A stretch of DNA of 64,000 nucleotides from Stenotrophomonas maltophilia (GCF_002138415.1 NZ_CP015612.1:4194001-4258000); one strand, 5' to 3'. Shown: positions 45,992 to 56,906, counted from the first letter of the stretch. Made by a program: numbers and translations. The notes: generated by a model not told the origin, from the sequence alone.

Positions 45992-46081
45992 AACCCGCAG
46001 CAATCCTGCCGTTGCTGTTGCTGTTGCTGTTGCCGTTGCTGTTGCTTCTGCAGGTGCAGGGCTGCAAGCCCTGCAATACAA

Positions 46082-46969
46082 CTACGTCACCCAGCCTGCA
46101 ATCACCAGCAGGGCGAGGATCGCCAGCCACAGCAGCAGCATCCGCCACACCAGGCTCATCGCATCACGCAGGTCCGGCAACCGCTGCCATACTGGCAACA
46201 GCCCCGCCTCGGTGTAATCGTGCGCATCCTCGCGCAGCTCGGCATTGACGCTGGCCCGCGCCACCGCGCCGAGAAAACCAATGCCACCGGCCAGGCGTTC
46301 GCCATGGGCCTGGCGCCAGGCCTTCCACGCCGTATCGAAGTTACCCACCAGTGCCATGGAAAACGCCATCAGCTGCGCCACCGGCCACTCGACCCAGCCC
46401 AGCAGGCGCTGCGCCAGCGCCAGCGGCTCCACCGGCACGCGTGCGCGCATCGGGCTTTCAGCCATCAATGCCAACAGGCGATAGCCCACCGCACCGGCCG
46501 GGCCGAGCAGCAGGAACCAGAACAGCACCGCGAACCAGCGCCGCAGCGCGTTGAACACCGTTGCTTCCACCAGTGATGGCACATCCTCGCGCAGGCTGCC
46601 ACCGGCGGCCTGCAGGTTGCGTAGCGCCGCCTGCCGCGTCGCTGCATCGTCGGCGTCGATGATCGCTTCGATATCGCGGTCCAGGTCGCGCGGTCCCCAG
46701 CACCAGGCCAGCACCGCCACGCCCAGCAGCAGCGACGGCAGACCGTACAGCACCCCATGCAGCAGCCAGGCCAACAGCGCCATCAGCAGCAGCGGCGGCA
46801 GCAGCGCCAGCGCCACGCCTGCCGGTCCCTGCCAGGCCTTGCCACCGCGCGCATCCAGCCAGCCCAGCCAGCGCCGGAAGCCGTCGAAACGGCGCAGCGA
46901 GGCGGCAGCGGCCGGGGCTACATGGCCCAGGGCCAGTGCCACCAGCACGGCGGCCAGAGTGGTGAACAT
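46082..46969 (-). CDS. ampE: AmpE-like inner-membrane protein
   Basis: 295 residues with about four membrane segments. It resembles AmpE/CobD-type regulatory proteins (VEATVFNALRRWFAVLFWFL, VEWPVAQLMAFSMALVGNFD, DIEAIIDADDAATRQAALRN). AmpE is a proposed sensory or signalling partner of AmpD in beta-lactamase control, but no ampD is beside it here. It is convergent with the CD225-DUF2752 group. Its stop codon (46082-46084) lies 7 bp beyond the end of composite element B. The ATG at 46969 begins a hydrophobic N-terminus, as in the family. Confidence 0.8.
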   Translation of the reverse strand: MFTTLAAVLVALALGHVAPAAAASLRRFDGFRRWLGWLDARGGKAWQGPAGVALALLPPLLLMALLAWLLHGVLYGLPSLLLGVAVLAWCWGPRDLDRDIEAIIDADDAATRQAALRNLQAAGGSLREDVPSLVEATVFNALRRWFAVLFWFLLLGPAGAVGYRLLALMAESPMRARVPVEPLALAQRLLGWVEWPVAQLMAFSMALVGNFDTAWKAWRQAHGERLAGGIGFLGAVARASVNAELREDAHDYTEAGLLPVWQRLPDLRDAMSLVWRMLLLWLAILALLVIAGWVT

Positions 46970-47103
46970 GGCAGGTCTCCCTACGAAACAGAACGCTCGG
47001 CGTCGCTACCTTACCTGTCGCAGCGACGCCGTCCGCGGTGACCGGCACTGTAACCCGGGCCGTGTTCAGGTGGCGGCAATACAGGCGCCGCAACCGGCCG
47101 GGC

Positions 47104-48009
47104 TCAGCCCTTCTGCTGCCGGTACCAGTGTTCGATCAGGCCGCGCGAAATCGAGATCGGCGGCGACAGGCGGATGCCCTGGCCATCGTCCTCCACATCG
47201 CGTGCCAGCGCCGCGCCCACCTCGTCGGCACTGAACCAGCGCGCGTCTTCCAGCTCACCGTCCACGGTCGGCAGGTCGTCCTGCGCCTGGGCACGGAAAC
47301 CGACCATCAGCGCGCCCGGGAACGGCCACGGCTGCGAACCGAGGTACTGGCAAGCAGTCACCCGCACTTTGCTCTCCTCATGGACTTCGCGCACCACGGT
47401 CTGCTCGAAGGTCTCGCCGGGCTCGACGAAACCGGCCAGCACCGAGTAGCGACGCGGTGCCCAGTTCGACTGCCGGCCCAGCAGCAGGCGGCCCTGGTTC
47501 TCCACGGCGACGATCACGGCAGGATCGACACGCGGGTAGTGTTCGGCGGAACACTGCGCGCAACGACCGACGAAGCCGCCGCGGGCAAACGCCACGGCAC
47601 CGCCGCACACGCCGCAGAAACGGGTGCGCGAATGCCAGTAGGACATGCCGCGGGCATAGCTGAAGGCGGTCGCATCGGCCATCGACCACAGCAGTGCAGC
47701 CTGGCGCAGGTCGAGGCGGCGCGGAGCGGTGACGGTGACGTTGCTGGCTTCGACCGAGAACCAGGCCTGCTCGCCACGCAGGCCGAGGAAGATCGCGGCA
47801 CCGGGACCACCACCGATGTCGGCGCCGGTCAGCGCCAGGGGCTGATCGTCATCGCCGGTAAAGGCGCTGCCGTCCTGATCGAGCACGAGAATGCGCGCGC
47901 CCGGCCACAGGCGCGCCAGTGCATCGGCATCTTCGCGCAGGGCATCGGCGCGCTCCAGCGGTTCGCCGACGAAGGCGAAACCGGAAAGCGGCGAAGGAGT
48001 ATTGGGCAT
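47104..48009 (-). CDS. nudC: NAD(+) diphosphatase / NAD-RNA decapping Nudix hydrolase
   Basis: 301 residues. Zinc-ribbon cysteines CGVC (132-135) and CAQC (150-153), and Nudix box GFVEPGETFEQTVVREVHEE, about residues 193-212. NudC hydrolyses NAD(H) and decaps NAD-capped RNA. The ATG at 48009 starts MPNTPSPLSGFAF, matching family length; the frame upstream is not family-like. It ends 134 bp upstream of the ampE start (46970-47103 holds no visible gene). Confidence 0.93.
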   Translation of the reverse strand: MPNTPSPLSGFAFVGEPLERADALREDADALARLWPGARILVLDQDGSAFTGDDDQPLALTGADIGGGPGAAIFLGLRGEQAWFSVEASNVTVTAPRRLDLRQAALLWSMADATAFSYARGMSYWHSRTRFCGVCGGAVAFARGGFVGRCAQCSAEHYPRVDPAVIVAVENQGRLLLGRQSNWAPRRYSVLAGFVEPGETFEQTVVREVHEESKVRVTACQYLGSQPWPFPGALMVGFRAQAQDDLPTVDGELEDARWFSADEVGAALARDVEDDGQGIRLSPPISISRGLIEHWYRQQKG

Positions 48010-48090
48010 CCGGCAAGCGTGCCGCCAATCGATGCGGGTGGCAAGGTCGGCGCTGTGCGCAATCTGCCGGTGTGGGCGTGCAGGCACAGC

Positions 48091-48139
48091 ATCCACGCCT
48101 GGCGTGGATCTACTGAGGTGCCAACCCTCGTTGGCACCT
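48091..48139. repeat. GTAG REP and adjacent palindrome
   Basis: Minus REP 48091-48113 (core CCACGCCTGGCGTGG) and GTAG-less palindrome 48116-48139 (AGGTGCCAAC...GTTGGCACCT). They lie 16 bp past the erpA stop, read on the minus strand, and may stabilise the erpA transcript end. Confidence 0.7.
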
Positions 48140-48155
48140 GCCGGCCACAGGGTTC

Positions 48156-48548
48156 TTACATGCTGAAGCTGCTGCCGCAGCCGCAGGTGGTCTTCGCGTT
48201 CGGGTTGCGGATCACGAACTGGGCACCGGTCAGGCTCTCGGTGTAGTCCACCTCGGCGCCCATCAGGTACTGCAGGCTCAGCGGGTCGACCAGCAGGGTC
48301 ACCCCGCTGGTCTGTACCGCCAGGTCGTCCTCGGCACGGTTCTCGTCGAACTCGAACCCGTACTGGAAGCCCGAACAGCCACCGCCTTCGATGTACACGC
48401 GCAGGGCCAGGTCGGGGTTGCCCTCTTCCTGGATCAGGGATTTGACCTTGGCGGCCGCCGACTCGGTGAAGTTCAGCGGGCGCTCCAGCGACTGGTAATC
48501 GGGCGCGGCAACCGGGGTGGCGCCGGGCAGGGAGACTAGCGTGCTCAT
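48156..48548 (-). CDS. erpA: A-type iron-sulfur carrier
   Basis: 130 residues. The three conserved cysteines are Cys58 (GGGCSG) and Cys122/Cys124 (TTCGCGSSF). It delivers Fe-S clusters to target enzymes. The length and the [15 protein letters not shown] core match ErpA; the slightly long N-terminus ([20 protein letters not shown]) is common in Xanthomonadaceae. The ATG at 48548 is the only in-frame ATG that makes sense. It ends 31 bp upstream of the bactofilin gene stop. Confidence 0.93.
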   Translation of the reverse strand: MSTLVSLPGATPVAAPDYQSLERPLNFTESAAAKVKSLIQEEGNPDLALRVYIEGGGCSGFQYGFEFDENRAEDDLAVQTSGVTLLVDPLSLQYLMGAEVDYTESLTGAQFVIRNPNAKTTCGCGSSFSM

Positions 48549-48579
48549 GGTGTCAGCATGGGGGTGCCGACGATGGCTT

Positions 48580-49044
48580 TCAAGCCATCGCCTCGGCCAG
48601 CTTGCGGCGTGTGGCGGTGTCACCCTTGCCGCCATTGGCCTCATCACCTTCCGGGGCCGGCAGGGCCGCCATCGGGGCGCTGGCATGGATCAGGCGGCCG
48701 TTCAGCTGGGCGCCCGCATTCATCTCCACAACCTGGTAGTGGACGTTGCCATTGACCCGTGCGCTCGGGGTCAGCTCGACCTTCTCGGTGGCGTGCACGT
48801 CGCCGTCCAGGCGGCCACTGATGACCACCACCTGGGCGCGGATCTCGCCCTCGATCGCGCCATGCTCGGCGACCGTCAGGGTCGCGCCACTGGCGCCTTC
48901 GGCGGCGATCACCTTGCCATGGATGCGACCTTCCACATACAGGCCCCCACTGAATTCCACATCGCCACGAATCACCACCTGGTTGCCGATCAGGGCATCC
49001 ACCACCAGCTGGCCTTCACGGTTGGATTTGCTGCTTCCGAACAT
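48580..49044 (-). CDS. bactofilin (polymer-forming cytoskeletal protein)
   Basis: 154 residues, with the beta-helical bactofilin (DUF583) core made of regular repeats: [73 protein letters not shown] and [11 protein letters not shown]. Bactofilins form membrane-associated filaments that help organise cell shape. The ATG at 49044 follows GGGGAG overlapping the end of the upstream gene. The C-terminal tail is Pro/Ala/Gly-rich. Confidence 0.92.
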   Translation of the reverse strand: MFGSSKSNREGQLVVDALIGNQVVIRGDVEFSGGLYVEGRIHGKVIAAEGASGATLTVAEHGAIEGEIRAQVVVISGRLDGDVHATEKVELTPSARVNGNVHYQVVEMNAGAQLNGRLIHASAPMAALPAPEGDEANGGKGDTATRRKLAEAMA

Positions 49045-49048
49045 CTGC

Positions 49049-49792
49049 CTACTCCCCTTTGGCGGCCGGCGCACCGGCCTGTTTCCAGTCGAATACCTGG
49101 GTGGTACCCCCCGTACCACTCCCCAATGTCACCCGCACGCGTTGCGGGGTGAAGTCAGCCGGCAGCATCACGCTGCCGGTGAGCTGCTGGAAGTACCGGA
49201 ACGAGTAATCCTGTCCCGGTACCTTGCTGCGCTGGTGCAGATCATCCCAGCTGATCGTGGCCAGCTTGCCGTTCTTGACACCTTCCACGGTGAAACGCAT
49301 CTGTCCCTGGCTGATGGCGCCACGGTTGAGGTTCTGGGTCAGCACCGCGGTGTACTGCCAGGTGCCGGCCGCTTCCGGGCTGAACTCGATGGAATGGGTG
49401 TTCAGGCCCTTGCGCTGGCTGGTGGAGCCCACCAGTCGCTCATAGAAGGCGACGTCGGCACGCAGGCCGGCGATCTCTTCATCGCGCTCGGCCAGCGAGG
49501 ATTGCACCTCGGTGTTGGCGGCGCGGCTGATGCGGTCGGAGGCTTCCAGCGTGGCCTGCTTCTGGCGCAGCTCGGTCAACTGCGTCTGCAGCGTCTCGGC
49601 GCGCTTCTCGGCGGCCTGCAGGCGCTGGCCCTGGGCATCGCGCGGCGTGGCCATCCAGCAGCCACCCAGCACCGCCAGCACCAGGCTGAGCAGCCAGATG
49701 CCGCCGATCACCAGCAGGCGGCGACGGTCGACAGGTGGTTGCGGCGCGCCGGGCAGGCGGACCTGCACGCGCATGGGAGGACGGTTGGTCAT
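49049..49792 (-). CDS. membrane protein with coiled coil (DUF6776-like)
   Basis: 247 residues. Basic, proline-rich N-terminus, one membrane helix (about 30-48), then a coiled coil (about 60-105: LQAAEKRAETLQTQLTELRQ, KQATLEASDRISRAANTEVQ), then a soluble beta-rich domain (VAFYERLVGSTSQRKGLNTH, LTQNLNRGAISQGQMRFTV). It is 4 bp upstream of the bactofilin gene and probably anchors or works with it. The start ATG 49792 is preferred; ATG 49810 is in frame six codons upstream. Not characterised. Confidence 0.65.
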   Translation of the reverse strand: MTNRPPMRVQVRLPGAPQPPVDRRRLLVIGGIWLLSLVLAVLGGCWMATPRDAQGQRLQAAEKRAETLQTQLTELRQKQATLEASDRISRAANTEVQSSLAERDEEIAGLRADVAFYERLVGSTSQRKGLNTHSIEFSPEAAGTWQYTAVLTQNLNRGAISQGQMRFTVEGVKNGKLATISWDDLHQRSKVPGQDYSFRYFQQLTGSVMLPADFTPQRVRVTLGSGTGGTTQVFDWKQAGAPAAKGE

Positions 49793-49971
49793 GGGTGGTT
49801 TCCGGGGCATCGCGATGGCGACACCGGTACGGCCCCTGTAGCAAACGACGGGCTAGTGTATGACAGGACGGGTGGGTTTCCTGCGCAGTGGCCGACTGCG
49901 GTCTGTGGCGTTCAGGCACGCCATCGTCGATAGTGTGGCCCCCTGCACAGTTCCGTCGCCGGAGCACCGCC

Positions 49972-50589
49972 ATGACCGAAGCCCACCTGTTCGTGATCGG
50001 CATCCTGCTGGCCTGGCTGGCCGGCATCCGCGTCTACCTCACCGTGTTCGGCGTCGGCCTGGCCGGCCTGCTCGGCTGGGTCGACCTGCCGCCGGCCCTG
50101 CAGGCCACCGAATCGTGGTGGGTGCTGGGCACGTCCGCAGCGCTGGCAGTAACCGAATTCTTCGCCGACAAGATCCCCGGCGTGGACTCGGTCTGGGACC
50201 TAGTACAGACACTCGCGCGCGTGCCTGCCGGCGCCTTCCTGGCCGCTGCCACGCTGTCGCCGGACGGTCAGCTGGGCACCGGTGCGCTTGCTGCTGGTGC
50301 CGGCGTCGCCCTGGCCAGCCATGGCCTGAAGGCCGGTACCCGCGCCCTGCTCAACACCTCGCCGGAACCGGCCAGCAACTGGGTCGCCTCTGCGGCCGAA
50401 GACACCGTGGTGATCGGTGGACTGGCACTGGCGCTGGCGCATCCCTGGATCGCGCTGATCGTGGTGCTGGCCTGCAGCCTGGCCGGCGCGCTGCTGGTGT
50501 GGCTGGTCTGGCGCACCTTGTGGAAGGGCGTGCGCTGGCTGGCTCGCAGTGCGTCGCCCGACAGTCCACGCCAGCCCGGCACCGGTTGA
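49972..50589 (+). CDS. DUF4126 membrane protein
   Basis: 205 residues with several hydrophobic helices. Typical DUF4126 start (LAWLAGIRVYLTVFGVGLAG) and FADKIPGVDSVWDLVQTLAR and AGTRALLNTSPEPASNWVAS. Function unknown. The ATG at 49972 starts a hydrophobic segment. The next gene starts 44 bp downstream. Confidence 0.78.
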   Translation: MTEAHLFVIGILLAWLAGIRVYLTVFGVGLAGLLGWVDLPPALQATESWWVLGTSAALAVTEFFADKIPGVDSVWDLVQTLARVPAGAFLAAATLSPDGQLGTGALAAGAGVALASHGLKAGTRALLNTSPEPASNWVASAAEDTVVIGGLALALAHPWIALIVVLACSLAGALLVWLVWRTLWKGVRWLARSASPDSPRQPGTG

Positions 50590-50633
50590 GCGCCGGGCTT
50601 GTCGCATAATGGACGCGAACACCAGGAGCACCG

Positions 50634-52520
50634 ATGGCCGCAAACGAATCCCCCGCGGGCGCCCGCCCGGGACGCGCTGAAACCCCTCCGGCCGATCATT
50701 GGCAACGCTGGACCGCTGAACCGGCGAGCGCCGTCGCCGCAGCACCGGCAGCGCTTCCGCCGCTGGCCGCCTCCGATGCGCCTGCATCGATCGGCAGCGC
50801 ACCGCCGCCGCTGCCGGGCCCGGCCGTGCTGGCCGAGGCTGGCAACAACGACCAGGCGCCGCCACCCTCCGATTCGCCCTACCGCGTGCTGATCGTCGAG
50901 GACGACCGCGCCCAGGCCCTGTTCGCACAGAGCGTGCTGCACGGCGCCGGCATGCAGGCGATCGTGCACAGCGATGCCGACGGTGCGCTGCAGGCGATCA
51001 GGGAGCATCGCCCCGACCTGATCCTGATGGACCTGCACCTGCCCGGCCTGGACGGCATGCGCCTGACCGCGCTGATCCGCCAGCAGCCCGGTCTGCAGCT
51101 GCTGCCGATCGTGTTCCTCAGCGGCGACCCGGACCCGGAACGCCAGTTCGAGGTGCTTGACAGTGGCGCCGATGACTACCTGAGCAAGCCGATCCGCCCG
51201 CGCCACCTGATCGCCGCCGTGGCCAACCGCATCCGCCGCGCACGTGCGCAGGCCGCGACCCTGCCCGGTGCCACCGGCGCACCGGCCACCAGCAATCCGG
51301 AAACGGGGTTGCCGACGCGCCATCACGTACTGCAGCAGCTCAACGCCGCACTCGCCCACCGCGACCCGGGCGGCGTGCTGTTCGTGGAGGTGTCCAGCGC
51401 GCTGGGGCTGCGCGAGCGCTATGGCTATGCGGCCTTCGAGCGCCTGATGGTGCAGGCCGGGCAGCGCCTTGCCGAAGCCGGTCACCCGCATCTGTTGGCA
51501 CGCCTGAATGACAACAGCTTCCTGCTGCTCGTACGCAACGCCGACGAGGACAGCCTGGAAGGCATCGCCGCAACGCTGCGAGAGCAGTTGTCGGCGCGCG
51601 CCTTCGTGATCCGCGACGATGAATCCGTGCACCTGCGCGGCGTGGTCGGCTACGCGCCGCTGTCGTCCGGCTTCGAGGATGCCAACAGTGCGCTGGAGGC
51701 CGTCGAACGCACCACCCTGCAGGCACGCCTGCTCAGCGCCGGCGTGGCCGGCCACGTACACCGCGACGTGATCAGCGAACAGGAGCACCTGGCGTTGCTG
51801 GAAGGCCAACTTGAGCTGGCCTACCAGCCGATCGTCGCTGTCGCCGGTGGCAACACCGCGCAGTACCAGCTGCTGCTGCGCCTGCGCCAGGCCGACGGCA
51901 CGGTGCTGGCAGCCGGCCAGGTGATTCCCGCCGCGGAAGCCGCGGGGCGCATCGCCGACCTCGACCAGCAGGTGATGGATCATGCGCTGGGTCTGCTGGA
52001 CCTGTACCGGCACGCAACGCAGCCGCTGAACCTGTTCGTCTCACAGTCGCTGCGCACCCTGCAACGCGATGCGTTCGCGGATTGGCTGCTGGAATCGCTG
52101 CAGCAGCGCGACCTGCCCGGCAGCGCGCTGGTGATCGACGTGCGCCTGCCCGACGCGCTGATCCATACCGTGCCGCTGCAGCAATTCTGCCAGCGCATGG
52201 CCGGCGCCGGCGTGCGCTTCTGCCTGAGCCAGTTCGAGCCCGGCGGCGAGGCTGATGCGTTGCTGGGCCAGCTGCCGTTGTCGTTCGTGCGCATGGCCGC
52301 GCGCTTCTCCAGCAGCCATGCCAACCCGGCCACGCGCGAAGAACTGCGCAAGGCGATCGAGCGGGCACATGCTGCAGGGTTGCAGATCATCGGCCAGCAG
52401 ATCGAGGACCCGCAGGCTGCGGCCGCGATGTGGGTTGGCGGGGTCGATTACATCCAGGGCAACATGGTGCAGTCGGCCGGCAGCGACCTCAACTTCGACT
52501 TCCACAACGCGGTGCTCTGA
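50634..52520 (+). CDS. response regulator with degenerate GGDEF and EAL domains
   Basis: 628 residues. An Ala/Pro-rich N-terminal segment (1-80), a receiver domain (about 84-200, phosphoacceptor Asp133 in LILMDLHLPGLDG, KPI lysine), a GGDEF-like domain with the motif replaced by LNDNSF, and an EAL-like domain in which EALLR is YQLLLRL, the later DDFG-type loop reads SQFEPGG, but YIQGNMVQ near the end is kept. Catalytic residues of both domains look lost, so the protein probably binds c-di-GMP or partners, in the style of FimX. Its neighbour is a hybrid kinase starting 1 bp downstream, probably its phosphodonor or partner. Confidence 0.85.
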   Translation: MAANESPAGARPGRAETPPADHWQRWTAEPASAVAAAPAALPPLAASDAPASIGSAPPPLPGPAVLAEAGNNDQAPPPSDSPYRVLIVEDDRAQALFAQSVLHGAGMQAIVHSDADGALQAIREHRPDLILMDLHLPGLDGMRLTALIRQQPGLQLLPIVFLSGDPDPERQFEVLDSGADDYLSKPIRPRHLIAAVANRIRRARAQAATLPGATGAPATSNPETGLPTRHHVLQQLNAALAHRDPGGVLFVEVSSALGLRERYGYAAFERLMVQAGQRLAEAGHPHLLARLNDNSFLLLVRNADEDSLEGIAATLREQLSARAFVIRDDESVHLRGVVGYAPLSSGFEDANSALEAVERTTLQARLLSAGVAGHVHRDVISEQEHLALLEGQLELAYQPIVAVAGGNTAQYQLLLRLRQADGTVLAAGQVIPAAEAAGRIADLDQQVMDHALGLLDLYRHATQPLNLFVSQSLRTLQRDAFADWLLESLQQRDLPGSALVIDVRLPDALIHTVPLQQFCQRMAGAGVRFCLSQFEPGGEADALLGQLPLSFVRMAARFSSSHANPATREELRKAIERAHAAGLQIIGQQIEDPQAAAAMWVGGVDYIQGNMVQSAGSDLNFDFHNAVL

Positions 52521-52521
52521 C

Positions 52522-54728
<2,207 letters not shown>

Positions 54729-54732
<4 letters not shown>

Positions 54733-54789
54733 CGTCGAGCTTGCTCGACCATCGCCATGCTGATCACAGTCGAGCAAGCTCGACGCTAC
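54729..54789. terminator. REP pair forming a perfect 21-bp hairpin between convergent genes
   Basis: GTAGCGTCGAGCTTGCTCGA plus one base (54729-54749) and its exact reverse complement (54769-54789), with a 19-nt loop. The TAG at 54730-54732 is the stop codon of the hybrid kinase. It ends 2 bp before the bfr stop (54791) on the other strand, so the structure can protect or end both transcripts. Confidence 0.75.
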
Positions 54790-54790
54790 G

Positions 54791-55261
54791 TCACTCTTCC
54801 AGCTTGCTGAGCAGGTACTTCGGCTCGCCGATACGCTCGATCAGGTCCAGCTGGGTTTCCAGCCAGTCGATGTGCTCTTCTTCCGAGTCGAGGATCTTCA
54901 CGAACAGCTGGCGGCTGACGTAGTCACCGACCGAATCGGAATAGGCCACGGCCTCGCGCAGGGTCACCACGCCGTCGCGTTCCAGCGACAGGTCGCACTG
55001 CAGGATCTCGGTCGGGTTCTCGCCGATGCGCAGCTTGCCCAGCGCCTGGAAGTTCGGCAGGCCTTCGAGGAACAGGATGCGGTCGGCGAGCATGTCGGCA
55101 TGCTTCATCTCGTCGATCGATTCCTTGTACTCGTGTTCGGCCAGCTCCTTGATGCCCCAGTTCTTCAGCATCTTGGCGTGCAGGAAGTACTGGTTGATCG
55201 CGGTCAGCTCGTTGTAGAGGACCTTGTTGAGGAATTCGATGACCTTGGTGTCGCCCTTCAT
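54791..55261 (-). CDS. bfr: bacterioferritin
   Basis: 156 residues. Ferroxidase ligands Glu18, Glu51, His54 and the heme-ligand Met52 (in [11 protein letters not shown]) match canonical numbering; the second pair is in [11 protein letters not shown] 24-mer iron store. The ATG at 55261 follows AGGAG. bfd lies 143 bp upstream on the same strand, linking storage to iron release. Confidence 0.97.
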   Translation of the reverse strand: MKGDTKVIEFLNKVLYNELTAINQYFLHAKMLKNWGIKELAEHEYKESIDEMKHADMLADRILFLEGLPNFQALGKLRIGENPTEILQCDLSLERDGVVTLREAVAYSDSVGDYVSRQLFVKILDSEEEHIDWLETQLDLIERIGEPKYLLSKLEE

Positions 55262-55404
55262 GGGGATGCTCCTGCACGCTGAAAACGCAGGCACTTTAGC
55301 GCCTTGCGCGCAGTCGTGAAGGAACGCGAATCGTGCGCATTGGCCTGTGCGGCCGCACGTGAAGGATGCGGAAGCGCGGCGTCAACGCGCCGCGAAAGAG
55401 ACGA

Positions 55405-55614
55405 TCAGGCGACCTGGGCCAGACCGAGGACCGGCAGCGGCAGATCGTGGGTGGCGCGCGCTTTGGCCAGCAGATCGCCGGCCATGTCCAGGCAGGAGCC
55501 ACAGGTAGCGCCACAACCGGTACGCATCGTCAGCTCGGCCACCGTGCTGACGCCATGGCTGGCGGCTTCGCGGATCTGGTGGTCGGTGACTCCGTTGCAG
55601 ATGCAGACGTACAC
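55405..55614 (-). CDS. bfd: bacterioferritin-associated ferredoxin
   Basis: 69 residues. The [2Fe-2S] cysteines are Cys4, Cys6, Cys38 and Cys41 (MYVCICNGVT and CGATCGSC, with an extra Cys34). It reduces bacterioferritin to release iron. A perfect inverted repeat upstream (55670-55707) is a candidate Fur-type control region. Typical length and gene order bfd-bfr. Confidence 0.95.
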   Translation of the reverse strand: MYVCICNGVTDHQIREAASHGVSTVAELTMRTGCGATCGSCLDMAGDLLAKARATHDLPLPVLGLAQVA

Positions 55615-55669
55615 AGGCGTGAACCGGGCTGACAGGCCAAGAGTGGCCTGTTGGCTATTCCAATGGAAA

Positions 55670-55707
55670 CGAGAATGGTTGTCAATCAGAGACCTGAACC
55701 ATTCTCG
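55670..55707. promoter_or_regulatory. inverted repeat upstream of bfd (possible iron-responsive operator)
   Basis: The arms CGAGAATGGTT and AACCATTCTCG are perfect (11 bp) with a 16-bp spacer, in the 108-bp gap between bfd and rppH. Each arm contains GAGAATGG, resembling half of a Fur box. Confidence 0.45.
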
Positions 55708-55722
55708 ATACCGTTCAGCTGT

Positions 55723-56343
55723 TCACGTCGCCGGACCATCGCCGGTGGCCTTCTTCGGCCAGTAGCCGCGGGTCCGCGGGCGCTTGCGTGGGCGGTCATG
55801 CCCGGCGGTATGGCCTGGCATCCAGGCCTCGGCGGCACTCTTGGGCATGGCGGTCACGCCCTGCCCGGCCACTCCGCGCGCCAGCGGCGCCAGATGTCGC
55901 AAGGCACGCGCATAGACGCCCCGCTTGAACATCACCACGTGCTCTACCGGGTACCAGAAGTCCACCCAGCGCCAGTGGTCGAACTCGGGCGCGTCGGTGT
56001 GGTCCAGCTTCACGTGGGATTCGTCGCCGGTCAGGCGCAGCAGGAACCAGACCTGCTTCTGGCCGATGCAGACCTGCCGCTCGTTGCGGCGGATGGCGCG
56101 CGCCGGCAGCTTGTAGCGCAGCCAGCCGGGCGTCGCCCCGAGCACTTCCACATGCTCAGGCAGCAGGCCGGTCTCTTCCTGCAGTTCACGATACATGGCC
56201 TCGACAGGCGTCTCGTCGGTGTTCATGCCACCCTGCGGGAACTGCCAACCGTCCCGGCGCACACGTCGTGCCCAGAACACCTGGCCGTCCTGCCGCATCA
56301 GCACGATGCCGACGTTCGGTCGATAGCCGTCCGGATCGATCAC
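55723..56343 (-). CDS. rppH: RNA 5'-pyrophosphohydrolase
   Basis: 206 residues. Starts at GTG 56343 ([12 protein letters not shown], canonical) after AGGAG. The Nudix box is at about 38-60: [20 protein letters not shown] plus TGL. It removes pyrophosphate from mRNA 5' ends. A basic C-terminal extension (about 160-206, Arg/Lys/Gly/Pro-rich) is longer than in E. coli. The next gene downstream on this strand is bfd, 108 bp away. Confidence 0.94.
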   Translation of the reverse strand: MIDPDGYRPNVGIVLMRQDGQVFWARRVRRDGWQFPQGGMNTDETPVEAMYRELQEETGLLPEHVEVLGATPGWLRYKLPARAIRRNERQVCIGQKQVWFLLRLTGDESHVKLDHTDAPEFDHWRWVDFWYPVEHVVMFKRGVYARALRHLAPLARGVAGQGVTAMPKSAAEAWMPGHTAGHDRPRKRPRTRGYWPKKATGDGPAT

Positions 56344-56464
56344 GATGCGGACTCCTAAGAAAATCTACTGGTTGGGACTATCCCATGCCCTCTGTCGGCC
56401 CACAAGCACGACACAAAAGTGTTGACAGGGACGATACACATCCGCAGAATAGCGGGCTCACCAA

Positions 56465-56541
56465 GGCTATGTAGCTCAGCCGGTTAGAGCACAGCACTCA
56501 TAATGCTGGGGTCGGTGGTTCGAGTCCACCCATAGCCACCA
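56465..56541 (+). tRNA. tRNA-Met (CAT), elongator-type
   Basis: 77 nt including an encoded CCA. Acceptor arms GGCTATG/CATAGCC, D-arm GCTCAGCCGGTTAGAGC, anticodon loop CTCATAA with anticodon CAT, T-arm GGTTCGAGTCC. The first pair is G-C, so elongator rather than initiator is likely. Confidence 0.95.
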
Positions 56542-56569
56542 CACTGAAAATCAAGTTGTTTTTCAGTGT
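56541..56569 (+). other. hairpin between the two tRNA genes
   Basis: The 10-bp stem ACACTGAAAA/TTTTCAGTGT immediately after tRNA-Met. It could be a processing signal or a weak terminator. Confidence 0.5.
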
Positions 56570-56596
56570 GAAAAGTGAGAAAATAGTTGCACGTTT

Positions 56597-56671
56597 TGCC
56601 CCGTCGCCAAGCGGTAAGGCACCTGACTCTGACTCAGGCATTCGGTGGTTCGAATCCATCCGGGGCAGCCA
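56597..56671 (+). tRNA. tRNA-Gln (CTG)
   Basis: 75 nt including an encoded CCA. Acceptor TGCCCCG/CGGGGCA, anticodon stem CCTGA/TCAGG around loop CTCTGAC with anticodon CTG, T-arm GGTTCGAATCC. It follows tRNA-Met by 55 nt and is ended by the perfect palindrome at 56669-56724, which begins in its CCA. Confidence 0.95.
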
Positions 56672-56724
56672 AACAAAAAGAAAAAAGCCTGATCGAAAGA
56701 TCAGGCTTTTTTCTTTTTGTTTGG
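56669..56724. terminator. 26-bp perfect palindromic terminator with GAAA loop
   Basis: The arms of 26 bp include AAAAAAGCCTGATC and GATCAGGCTTTTTT around GAAA. The left arm starts in the tRNA-Gln CCA. It can work in both directions. Confidence 0.85.
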
Positions 56725-56828
56725 TCACGCATCCCACCTTATCCCCGCGCCTGTCGGCGCACCCCCTTGAACAACAAGGGGGCTCTTCTCCAGAGAGAGG
56801 CCCGGGTTCGGACATGCAAAAAGGACGG

Positions 56829-56851
56829 GTAGTGCCGGCCGCTGGCCGGCA
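56829..56851 (+). repeat. GTAG REP palindrome
   Basis: The core CCGGCCGCTGGCCGG, between the tRNA terminator and the rpsI terminator. Confidence 0.8.
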
Positions 56852-56877
56852 ATCCGGAAATGCCCCACCCCGAAACG

Positions 56878-56906
56878 ACAAAAGCCCGGCCGAAGCCGGG
56901 CTTTTG
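56878..56906. terminator. rpsI-rplM operon terminator
   Basis: The stem AAAGCCCGGC/GCCGGGCTTTT around CGAA; the A/T-rich ends suit both strands. It lies 49 bp after the rpsI stop on the minus strand. Confidence 0.75.

Larger units (their letters stand above)
45582..46074. repeat. composite inverted hairpin element, copy B
   Basis: About 493 bp without a gene and the same layout as copy A. Order: left flank GCCAACGGCGCAGCCCCTCG; hairpin B1 (45638-45741: perfect 26-bp stem, 52-nt loop); spacer with CCACCACGG and an A-rich stretch; two minus-strand GTAG REPs (45818-45865); hairpin B2 (45890-45991: 25-bp stem with one G-U pair, 52-nt loop), inverted relative to B1; a six-copy GTTGCT run (46011-46046); and terminal palindrome GCAGGGCTGCAAGCCCTGC (46056-46074). 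The loops share ATCCGTCC(A/G)TGGAGGCTTGG. It ends 7 bp before the ampE stop codon. Confidence 0.85.
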
